DNA from: Phoronis pallida
Lineage: Eukaryota; Phoronida; Phoronidae
DNA: 15,289 bases
Assembly (NCBI GenBank): GCA_028565715.1
Contig: JAOXYC010015568.1
Location: 1-15,289, forward strand
Direction of reading: 5' to 3'
Shown in pieces: positions 7,328 through 15,289 of this stretch (positions within the stretch are counted from its first letter, which is position 1; each line of letters opens with the position of its first letter). The notes under the pieces are model-generated. The model ran no database searches and was not told where the DNA came from. It saw only the letters and a program-made list of their open reading frames with translations. A program made the translations under genes and the position numbers.

Positions 7328-10300
7328 CTGGAATATAATGACAATGTCCTTTTTAATGCAGATCATTAGAAATGTTTTACTAAACTTCCTGGAGTGGTTC
7401 AATACTGAATTCTTGTTTTTTTTTATGTGACAATTCACTGAGTTCTTTTAGTCTATCGATCTCTCATTTTCAGAATTTATCAATTTACGTTAATTCACAA
7501 AATTCGTTTAAGAATCTTACGGAACTTGATGTAAGATCTTCTACACCTAATGTTTCACTTCTTATACTTTTTCACAGGTTCTATTCTGAAAAATCTGTAT
7601 GATAAAACCTTATTGGAATGTCCTTAATGGTGCGGTTCACCTTTGTCTGGGCTTTCATAACAAAGATAATCAATGTTTAGTTGAACATTGGTTGAGTGTT
7701 TCATTGTTGCAAACGATGCTTTTTACGACATCAACTAATGTTTTCGTTTTATAAAACCATCCCCTGCTGTTTAACGGATTTATTCCCCGGGCTACTATAG
7801 ACGGAGTAAGTCTACAATATGTAATGTACACACCTGCCCATACTATTCCAAGTGCTGCTGCACCAACGAGTGACGACAGCAAAGGTAGCATGACCTTGGG
7901 CCATAGTTCACCGCCACAATATTCTGTCTTCTCGTGAACCGTCTCTTTTGCCATGCCCTTCATACAGGAACAGTTCGTCTTCATCGTGCAACCGGAGAAG
8001 AAACTATTAGACGTAGCCATCGTACAAGAACAATCGTCAAGACCAGACGTCTGGGCTCCAGGTGACTGTCCGCTTTGGTTCTGTAGTGTGGGTGGTTGAT
8101 TTGGTACCAAGACGCCGGCAGGTAGGTCACAGTCAGGGCCCGTCCAGCCAGGCACACAGACACATTCGTAAAGATTGACTTTATTAATACAGGTGGCATT
8201 CGCGGGACAGGGGTTGCTGAAATGAAGGAACTGAGAATTGAATGAACGATGTTTTCTATAATTTGAACAATTTTTAATAATTGGAAAACTACCAAATACT
8301 CATTCTAGTTCCGACACAATGCAAACGAAGTCCCTTCACCCGTCTTCAATTACCCCAAACTCTGGGTTATTTATTGTCGTGCATCCAAAAACTATGGTTA
8401 TAAGCTCTAGTAGCAGTCAGAGAATGCATAGATATACAAGACCCCTCAATCAATACTGAAAATTCGTCACTAAAGCCTTGGAGATCCAGAAGTTCCATAT
8501 GGGCCCAAAAGTCATCAAATCCGAGAAATTGCACTCTAATCCCTCGGCTAACCCGGGGGTCATTATTAATTAGGACCTGCTTATTATTAGTTTAAGCATT
8601 GAAGTCCTTGGAGCTATATTTGAACTTACCTGATGCATTCGTCAAAGTCATGTTCACAGTTGTCTCCCATCCAACCTTGAGCACAGATACACTGGTAGTT
8701 AGGTGACTGGTTCACGCACGTGGCACCATAGAGACAAGGGAAACTAGGGAAACATGAGATACATTACCAACGTGAACAATTAAAGGCAGTCACAGTCGGT
8801 TTACAGACGACTTAGCACAAGTTGTTGTTTTTTTAAACCAGCGTGTTTGGTTTGCAGGTTTTTAGCTTAACACACACATTTCAGTGTGAACTATTGTTTT
8901 CAAAAGAAAAAACAGGCATTTCTTACCGATCTCTATAGCAATTTGACACAGTTTACTGAAGAGTGACGTGACGTGCTTATATTGAGCTTTTATACTATGT
9001 AATTATGAATGCTCTAGTTCTCAGTGTTGAAACTCGGACATGTTCTGAGCCATTTGAGGTTATAAAAAGGCAACTTTAGTTCATTGAAGATCTATTTTTG
9101 CCACGTTTGAAAGTGCTTGGTTTTTGTTGATGTTAACAGAACTGTGACCCCCTTTAATATAGAGTTCGAAGCAATACCATCTTTAATTTTCAGGAAGGTG
9201 GGCGCGGGTTTCGCATTTTGAAAAGATGAAATGAATAGGCTTGCAGTTACGGCATCGTTACATTATACATAAAAGAGTATATGAGATTTTAACAATCTTC
9301 AAGCAACAGTACAGTTAGTTCGTCCCAGCCAGCCATTCGCCATTAGTGTCAACCGTGACGGCAAACGCTATTTGAATATGAACTGAATATACATTGTAGG
9401 TCTATTTTAACAGTCACTAAAAGCACAAAATTTTTCAGGATTTAAAATCTTTATCCCATTGTTTTCGTAGCAATAAAATAATATCATGTCTGTAAAGCTA
9501 AACACTTGTTCAATATCGACAACACTGGAAGAAATCAATAAACCGTTTAATCAATCTAACGAGGTATCGATTTTAACCTAAATCAATGTTATGAAATGGA
9601 ACGCAGTTATAATGTTAAATTTGACGTGTGAACAGGGTTACGAGGTCGCCTGTACAATGAAATCAGTGCATTCGTGGTCAGTTAACCAAGGATGCCGCGG
9701 TCCCCAAGACTACCAAAACAAAAACCTCGAAATATGTTTTCTGTCTCTTAAATTAGAAAATAACTACATGCATTAACCACCAACGTACCTATGACATGGG
9801 TTATCGTTGTACTCGCAGTGAGTCCCATACCACGTTTTACTACAGTTACACTGATAACCATCCAATAAGTCTACACAGGTTGACCCGTGTTGACATGGAG
9901 AACTGAAATTAGAATTAAGTTGCCTACAGCATATTTCATTTATTTCCAATTCGAGTTCCGAATTTTTTCTTTCTTTTCAAAATTAACAATATAATTTTAA
10001 TGAGTTGAGAAAAAATGAATTCAAAATTCAAAATGGCCGCCATAATGGCCTACGTCTGTATTTTCACTTTGTGCATGAAGTGCACTTAAGCTTTTGGATG
10101 AATTGATTACTTACATAAATAGTCTGTTAGGTTACAACGTATCCATTTACTCTAGGCGTACTTCATAGAGAATCACTAACGCCTTTCTAATAATAAAAGG
10201 GATTCCAACTACTGTGAATTGTTTAAAAATCACTACTATTTAATAATGATTTTGTTGAAGTATTACCTGGGTCACACTTTCACGACTATTCGGCTGTAAA

Positions 10301-13300
10301 AATCGGGTTGGAATTCGGGGATGTCTGCTTGGTCGTGAAGAGTTCGTGGCGGTCGGGTACACCCCCGAACACTCCTCCCGACACCCCCGAATTCCACATT
10401 GACCCAAGCGTACTGAACTACAGTTCGGCTCCCTGCAGTTGGGCTTTGCCGTTAGTCCTCACGAATCATCCGACTACTTACCCGACTTTTTCCAACATTC
10501 GGGGAGGTCGGCCCGACTCGGCCGAATTGCCCCCCAATTCAAAATTCGTGTCAAAGTTCGTGAAAGTGTGACCCTGGCTTTAAGTTATAATACGTACCTT
10601 GCACATTCGTCTATATTAGTTTGACATTGCGCCCCTGTTAGTCCGGCTATACATTGGCACTCAAACTTGTTGCTGAAGTCTGAGCATGTGCCGTTGCTCT
10701 GGCATGGGAAACTGAAATATGTGAAAAAATTTATGCACAACTACAAACTTAAAGCTATGGTCACAACGGAGCCACGATGGGTCTACGACGGGTTCACGAC
10801 AGGAATTTTGACACGTTCCACGATCATCGCACGACCGTCGTGCGATTTTTGGTCCATCGTACGACTCACGGTCGTGCGATGAAAATTCTGTCGGGGCGAT
10901 AAATTCATCCAACCCATTTTATCCTCACGACAAATCTATCGTGAGCTCGTCGTAGACCTGTCGTGAGTTCATTGTGACCACGAAGGTATTACATCGTACG
11001 ATGCTCCCACGACGGCCCCACGACGAAGTAAAAAGTTCATCGTACAACAGATCTGTCGTGAGCTCCATTGTGACCGTAGCTTAACTTGGACAAAATCCCT
11101 CAACCATCAAGTCAATCGCCGGTTCCATTATTTGTTCTTGTTTCGAGCGTGGTAAAAAGGGTGGTATTATCTGTTTGCCAAAAAAAAATCATTATTGGGC
11201 ATCATTTAAGCGTCAGGATCGATGCAATTTCGTTCCGGTAATTACCATGTCTTGACGTTGCAGGAGTTGCAGCTGCACACTACTGATGGGTCTATTAAGA
11301 TCAGTTGCACAGGTCTCGCAAGTCCAGATAAATAGAATAGTCATATATCACAGGCGTGAGAAATCCCCATCACTGATCAGTCATCAGAATGAGGCTTGTC
11401 TCCGGAAAGTGAAATCGTTTGCTAAGAAAAGCACGAGTCGCATTTCATTACACGTGATTAAACATGCGCAAGTTGCATTGTTCTGCACGACAAACCTCGA
11501 TTTTGATTCAAAATGTCGTACTATGAGTTTATATTGTGAAACTTTTTTAAGCTCAGTGTTTCATAATTTCACTACCTTGACATATTGTAATATTTTTAGT
11601 TGACTGCAAAACATTGGTTTTAAATATTGAAGCTCTAATGGTATGCAAAGTATTTATGGACCATTAACACTGATCAACACAAAATCAAGAAGATATCTTG
11701 TCAACCCACCTTGCACATTCATCTATGTCAATTTCGCAGTGGACGCCAGCATAGCCCGGTTGACACTGGCAGAGATAGTATGCTTCTTTATTCAAACATG
11801 TCGCGTTATTCTGGCAAGGATTGCTGTAAATAAACAAATAAAATGTACCTTTCTCTGTTTACTATGAGGAAAGTTATCAGACATTATAGTTATGCTTTTG
11901 GCGTTTTGACATATTTTATATAAAACATCAGCAATGAAAAACTGCGCAAAATCTGTTGACCAAATTGTTCTCGGTTGGTCACCAAATGAATCACCTGAAT
12001 GGCAATCGAAATAGTTACTGGAGTTCTGAATGTAGTGCTATCGAGCAGCGCATGATTCGATTTTAAATCGCTGCTGTGGCTAAAATTCGATTTACAATGG
12101 TCCAGGGATGAAGTCTCCAAATTCAAGTTCTCACCTTAAACATTCATTGATGTCTTGGAAGCAGTTGGTACCTTGCCATCCAGCCTTACACGTACATGTA
12201 TAGCCGTTGATGACGTCATTGCACGTGCCTTTCCAACACGGGGAGCTGTAATCAATGCAATATCAGTCAGATCATTGACTCGTGCACGTTGGATGGTAGA
12301 GCCTGTCAGGAAATTCCTATTTCATTCATAGTTATTGATTATTGATTCTACATGTAGTCCAGCGTAGAATTAATCATAGTTACCCCAATCACACAGCTTT
12401 TATTTTCAATTGTCTAATTGATTGCTATAATCCAACTTATAACATTTTTTATTTTGAACAAAATATGCAAATGAAAAAAAATGAATGAATAACTCCACTA
12501 GTGAAATTCGGGGCTTTATACGAATAATTACTGATTGCAGTCGAGTGACAACATTCTGTTTTATTGAGAAATAATTTTGCAAATATTGTACCAATGCCAG
12601 CGTTTGAAGTTGATTTTGGCTTTTATGTATGTTTCATCGTCAGAAAAACAGCCGCATTTGAAACGGATATTAGACGATCAACAGGTATGTAATATGGAAA
12701 TTTACCTGAAACATTCATCGATGTTATGTTCACAGTTATTCCCGTTGAAGCCTGGTACGCAGTCACACGTGTACTTGTTCAGTAGATTGTTGCACGTTCC
12801 GTTATTCTGACAAGGATTGCTAAAAATAGAAATTGGTGCACTTTCAAATTTCAATAATATTTTTAAAAAAAGTTTGCAGGTGGTCTTATACATGATGTAC
12901 AAGACGTGCTGAGGCCTCAAGGCCGGGCCCATTACACAAAAACACCTGATAAGATGGAAAGGTTCAATCAGTTTTGCACCTTTCTTATTAAGAATGTTCA
13001 AGCCTACCTGTTCTCTCAAAAAGGTAGGTTTTTACATTCGTGTTGGCTAGCAATCATTTACTAGCTAGTAATGAGTGGACAACACTCAAAGTTCATATCT
13101 ATTTGTCTGAGCGGGTCTGGACTCATTCCAATTTCAGTGACATAATTGAATACATGACATCCCATCTAAGGGCGGCAGCCACCAGCATCTTCGAGTCCAC
13201 ATCCATCTGTCCAAGCACTTCTGACTGGGCTCATTCCTATTTCAGTGACATCAGTGGATGCAATTGACATCCTTACCATGGAGAAGCAGCCACCAGCACT

Positions 13301-14982
13301 CTAGATTCCATATCTATTCGCCCAAGCATTCTGACAGGGCTCATGCCAATTCCAGTGTCCCAAGTGTATGCAATTGACATCCCAACCAAGGGAAATAAAG
13401 CAGCCACCAGCATTCCCAACTCCACATCCATTTGTCCGAGCATTCTGACTGTGCTCATTTGAGCCCATCAGATACTCATTCAAATTTCAATGGCATCAGT
13501 ATGCAGGTGGTCGCAATCCCCAAAGAAAGGAGCCATCATTCCGTGGGAACACACCCATCTGATCTGAGCCAATCAGACACTTGGGTCAAATTTCAGTGGC
13601 ATCAACAGAAAATGCAAGTTGGTTGCCAGTCTCTCAAAGAAAGGAGCCAGCATACAAAGGGAACACATCCATCTCATCTGAACCAATCAGACACATGTGT
13701 CCAATTTCAGTGACATGAGGAAACACAAGTGGCCGCCACTCTCAAAAATAGGTGCCACCATCCAAAAAGAACACATCCATTTCATCTGAGCCAGACACTC
13801 ATTCAAATTTCAATGACGTCAGAGAGCGCTCACCAACTTTTTAGTTTGATCATTTCTGACTTATTATTTTACATGTAAGGTAATTTGATTACATGGCTCA
13901 CTCAGACAGTACCACATGACCTTGATGGTAGCAGCTTGATGTAATGAGCTGGTCTGACTCTATTCAATAATATTAGGTCGGTTTAGTCGATATCACAATG
14001 CTTTTTTCTCGTTTAGGGGTACTCGGCACCACATGTTGTTATTTAAACCAGCAGGTCTTGCCCTCATTTTTTTGGCTTGACCTAAACCAATGATTTCGAG
14101 AATAACATTTTTACCATTTTACCAAAATGGCGGCGTATTTTCCCATTAGCAAAAGACCAACAGCTCTTAGACTAGTTCCAAGACGTATTCTGAGCCAATT
14201 CTGATTACAAATGTTCAAGCAACTCCTATGTGAATGAATGATGGGGCATGATTTTTTCTTAAAAAATTATATTGATATGCTCAATAGCCCTTTTTTACCT
14301 TGCGCATTCATCAATATCTATCTCACAGTTGGCACCATTATATCCAGCAACACATGTACATGTATTGTTGTAGGCACCGTCTACACACGTGGCATTATTC
14401 TGACAGCCATGACCAACACAACTATCGTGGATATCTGGAGAAACATAAAATATGTACATACATGTGTAGTGTGTAAATATGAATTCTTTTCTGACGAAGA
14501 CCTGCGTCGTTTTGTTGAATTATTGCTATGGTCAAAACCAACATTTTCATGCCATGTGGATCGGGTATTACCCATTTTTACGGGAATGCCCGGGAAATAC
14601 TTGGATGTAACGGTTTATAATATGGGCAACAGGGAAGTTGTTTAAAGAAGGGCATCGATTCCAACGACTATTCCAATTTCCCCCCAAAGAATATGCTTCA
14701 TACAATTATCAGTAAGAGTGATAGGTCATGGACTAACGTGTGCATTTTACCTCTAAAATGTTGTGTGAATTGTATGACGGCCATCTTTGATTTCTTGTGC
14801 TGTTTGGAAATCTTAAATAACTCAGCCATCACGATTGCAAGACTCACAAATCCTGAAATATTTACCTATCTCACAATGAATACCGGAGAAGTACCCAGTC
14901 GGACATAAACATAAAAACTTGTCTTCCAGATTAACGCACGTGCCGTCGTTAATGCACGGACCGCTCAGACACTCGTCGTAAT
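7011..14982 (-). CDS. Gene 1 (3' part): type I membrane protein with nine EGF-like repeats, stalk, TM helix and cytoplasmic tail
   Basis: Predicted spliced CDS, 10 exons in window: 14982-14866, 14434-14299, 12819-12706, 12245-12135, 11823-11710, 10711-10598, 9902-9789, 8743-8630, 8216-7834, 7327-7011 (1634 nt, 543 residues plus TGA). All introns are GT..AG and in phase. Order: EGF1-9, a stalk with six cysteines, one hydrophobic helix (starting [11 protein letters not shown]), then HARK and about 100 cytoplasmic residues ending ISSL. Most EGFs start (I/F)(D/N)EC, a calcium-binding type. Eight of nine carry the O-glucose consensus CxSx(P)C and eight the O-fucose consensus Cx4(S/T)C, as in Notch-like proteins; no DSL or LNR domain is seen. 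Its 5' end lies beyond the right edge and probably resembles gene 2. A role in adhesion or signalling is inferred from architecture only. Confidence 0.9.
7328..7833 (-). other. Gene 1 last intron; its first part is open in frame
   Basis: 506 bases. From the GTGTGT donor the upstream frame stays open to the TGA at 7672-7670, encoding a possible alternative tail. The remaining part is AT-rich with no feature. Confidence 0.65.
7834..8216 (-). CDS. Gene 1 exon: EGF repeat 9, Cys-rich stalk, most of the TM helix
   Basis: Phase 2 in, phase 1 out, 383 nt. EGF9 is (S)[33 protein letters not shown] Pro/Gln/Ser-rich linker follows ([17 protein letters not shown]), then a stalk with DDCSC, SGC, NCSC and EYC, six cysteines in all, and the helix from [11 protein letters not shown] (7894) to WA. 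The donor is GCA G|GTGTGT. The frame stays open past this donor to a TGA at 7670, so a retained-intron isoform is possible. Confidence 0.9.
8217..8629 (-). other. Gene 1 intron, nothing recognised
   Basis: 413 bases between EGF repeats 8 and 9; no repeat or gene seen. Confidence 0.7.
8630..8743 (-). CDS. Gene 1 exon: EGF repeat 8
   Basis: Phase 2 to 2, 114 nt. It encodes (S)[32 protein letters not shown] and FDECI. NQS is a sequon, although the following Pro may block it. The donor AG|GTAAGT is a perfect consensus. Confidence 0.95.
8744..9788 (-). other. Gene 1 intron, nothing recognised
   Basis: 1045 AT-rich bases between EGF repeats 7 and 8. The plus-strand frame at 9591-9776 has no domain or plausible gene context. 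Confidence 0.7.
9789..9902 (-). CDS. Gene 1 exon: EGF repeat 7
   Basis: Phase 2 to 2, 114 nt. It encodes (S)[32 protein letters not shown] and DNPCH. The linker to the next EGF is DNPC instead of the usual IDEC, so repeat 8 probably has weakened calcium binding (inference). Confidence 0.94.
10266..10577. mobile_element. Non-autonomous terminal-inverted-repeat element (MITE-like) 1
   Basis: CCTGGGTCACACTTTCACGA at 10266-10285 and the inverted CCAGGGTCACACTTTCACGA at 10577-10558 match at 19 of 20 bases. The 312-base interior is GC-richer than its surroundings and has repeated cccgaat/attcggg words able to fold, with no transposase. The right end runs into TTAA (10580-10583); the left flank is only tatta. 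It lies in the gene 1 intron 9903-10597. Confidence 0.75.
10598..10711 (-). CDS. Gene 1 exon: EGF repeat 6
   Basis: Phase 2 to 2, 114 nt. It encodes (S)[32 protein letters not shown] and IDECA. The Ser codon is AG|T. It sits between introns that each carry a terminal-inverted-repeat element. Confidence 0.95.
10749..11084. mobile_element. Non-autonomous terminal-inverted-repeat element (MITE-like) 2
   Basis: GCTATGGTCACAACGGAGC at 10754-10772 and the inverted GCTACGGTCACAATGGAGC at 11080-11062 match at 17 of 19 bases. TTAA lies at both ends (10749-10752, 11081-11084), compatible with a TTAA target duplication as in piggyBac-type elements (inference). The interior is dense in cgtcgtg/cacgacg words and hairpins. 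No coding capacity. It lies in the gene 1 intron 10712-11709. Confidence 0.78.
11710..11823 (-). CDS. Gene 1 exon: EGF repeat 5
   Basis: Phase 2 to 2, 114 nt. It encodes (S)[32 protein letters not shown] and IDECA. The Ser codon is AG|C across the intron and the donor is AG|GTGGGT. All three EGF modification consensuses are present. Confidence 0.95.
11824..12134 (-). other. Gene 1 intron, nothing recognised
   Basis: 311 bases between EGF repeats 4 and 5 with no visible element. Confidence 0.7.
12135..12245 (-). CDS. Gene 1 exon: EGF repeat 4
   Basis: Phase 2 to 2, 111 nt. It encodes (S)[31 protein letters not shown] and INECL. The C2-C3 loop is one residue shorter than in the neighbours (CWKGTC), so it lacks the O-fucose consensus. 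The donor is AG|GTGAGA. Confidence 0.95.
12246..12705 (-). other. Gene 1 intron, nothing recognised
   Basis: 460 AT-rich bases between EGF repeats 3 and 4; no repeat or gene seen. Confidence 0.7.
12706..12819 (-). CDS. Gene 1 exon: EGF repeat 3
   Basis: Phase 2 to 2, 114 nt. It encodes (S)[32 protein letters not shown] and IDECF. The first cysteine comes from the previous exon and the Ser codon is AG|C across the junction. It carries O-glucose, O-fucose and hydroxylation consensus sites. Confidence 0.95.
13083..13822. repeat. Tandem array, about 112-base unit, seven diverged copies
   Basis: The anchor word (gtcygagc / catctgagc) recurs at 13105, 13209, 13320, 13434, 13561, 13675 and 13783, spacings 104-127. 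Units share catccatytgtc, gactgggctcattc, aatttcagtgacatca and gcagccaccagc or rggagccagcat. The first four and last three copies form two subtypes, separated by the longest spacing. Several open frames run through it but it is non-coding intron. Confidence 0.8.
14299..14434 (-). CDS. Gene 1 exon: EGF repeat 2 plus first Cys of repeat 3
   Basis: Phase 1 in, phase 2 out. It encodes [16 protein letters not shown]...CEIDIDECA. This repeat lacks the O-glucose serine (CVGHGC), and Asn replaces the aromatic residue of the hydroxylation pattern. NAT and NNT are N-glycosylation sequons. The donor is AG|GTAAAA. Confidence 0.95.
14435..14865 (-). other. Gene 1 intron between EGF repeats 1 and 2
   Basis: 431 bases; 14645-14864 aligns with 632-870 of gene 2. 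It is shorter than the gene 2 intron by about 260 bases. Confidence 0.75.
14866..14982 (-). CDS. Gene 1 exon: EGF repeat 1
   Basis: Phase 1 to 1, acceptor attacag, donor gtaaat. It encodes [15 protein letters not shown]...HCEI, identical in protein to 872-988. About 48 bases of the upstream intron (14983-15030) also match 989-1036, after which similarity stops. Confidence 0.95.
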
Positions 14983-15289
14983 CTGTAATCAGCAAATATC
15001 TATTGAAAACAAATTTGGAGGACGTAATGGTTAGAGCTAGAGCTCAATACATACACCGAAAGATAATTTATTCATTTGAGAATTTATGTGTATAAGAACC
15101 ACTAACATAACCACAATAACACCTTAAAGTACTAATTTCGTATAAAATCATATAATTGTTACTAAGTAAAAATATATTATCTTTTCATTTATATAACACG
15201 ATATCAATGCATAAAAATGAAATAAAATTTACCATCTTGCTGTGAAACTTGATTTTGTATTAAAATGACATGTACGGTATACAAAGCGC
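14983..15289 (-). other. Gene 1 intron running off the right edge
   Basis: The first 48 bases match gene 2; beyond about 15030 the sequence is AT-rich and unrelated. By analogy with gene 2 a microexon and the beta-sandwich exons should follow to the right. Confidence 0.65.

Noticed and set aside
9591-9776. 61-codon plus-strand frame with ATG
   Set aside because: Inside a gene 1 intron, no signal, domain or splice context.
10308-10912. Overlapping open frames on both strands
   Set aside because: They lie in the two TIR elements or extend from the EGF6 exon; no domain and no transposase motif.
13040-13713. Several open frames on both strands
   Set aside because: They run through the 112-base tandem array and its edges; the openness follows from the repeat.
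13083-13822. CRISPR-like array
   Set aside because: Contiguous diverged 112-base units without constant short repeats and unique spacers, in an animal intron.
14238-14645. 135-codon plus-strand frame
   Set aside because: It is the antisense shadow of the EGF2 exon (14299-14434) plus intron; no protein features.

Overview
The window is animal genomic DNA, most likely from a marine invertebrate. It is AT-rich, has short coding exons with canonical GT..AG introns of about 200-1500 bases, extracellular domains encoded one per exon, and small transposon remnants inside introns. The species cannot be fixed from the sequence. No prokaryotic, viral, rRNA or CRISPR features were seen. Exons were assembled by hand on the minus strand; every junction keeps the reading phase.

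Two related multi-exon genes lie head to tail on the minus strand, and both run off the window. Gene 1 (14982 down to 7011) is the 3' part of a type I membrane protein: nine EGF-like repeats, a cysteine-rich stalk, one transmembrane helix and a cytoplasmic tail of about 100 residues. Its poly(A) signal is at 6813-6808. Gene 2 (6189 down to 46) starts about 600 bases further on. It encodes a signal peptide, an N-terminal module beginning HFNGATISW, two beta-sandwich-like modules (the first with DPDGDVVKCRWA), a 41-base microexon, and then two EGF repeats before the left edge.

The two EGF exons at the left edge (988-872, 181-46) and the two at the right edge (14982-14866, 14434-14299) encode identical amino acids but differ at 14 of 253 bases. 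The genes are therefore tandem paralogues, or two haplotypes joined in assembly. Gene 1 probably has a SP-HFxGxTISW-beta-sandwich front beyond the right edge, and gene 2 a TM tail beyond the left edge. The full protein would be a large adhesion- or receptor-like surface protein with Notch-type EGF glycosylation sites.

Non-coding content: two terminal-inverted-repeat elements with related ends in neighbouring gene 1 introns (10266-10577, 10749-11084), a roughly 112-base tandem array in the largest gene 1 intron (13083-13822), several strong palindromes, a 15-bp hairpin and a tRNA-like B box between the genes, and a block of intron sequence conserved between the paralogues. No plus-strand gene is supported.
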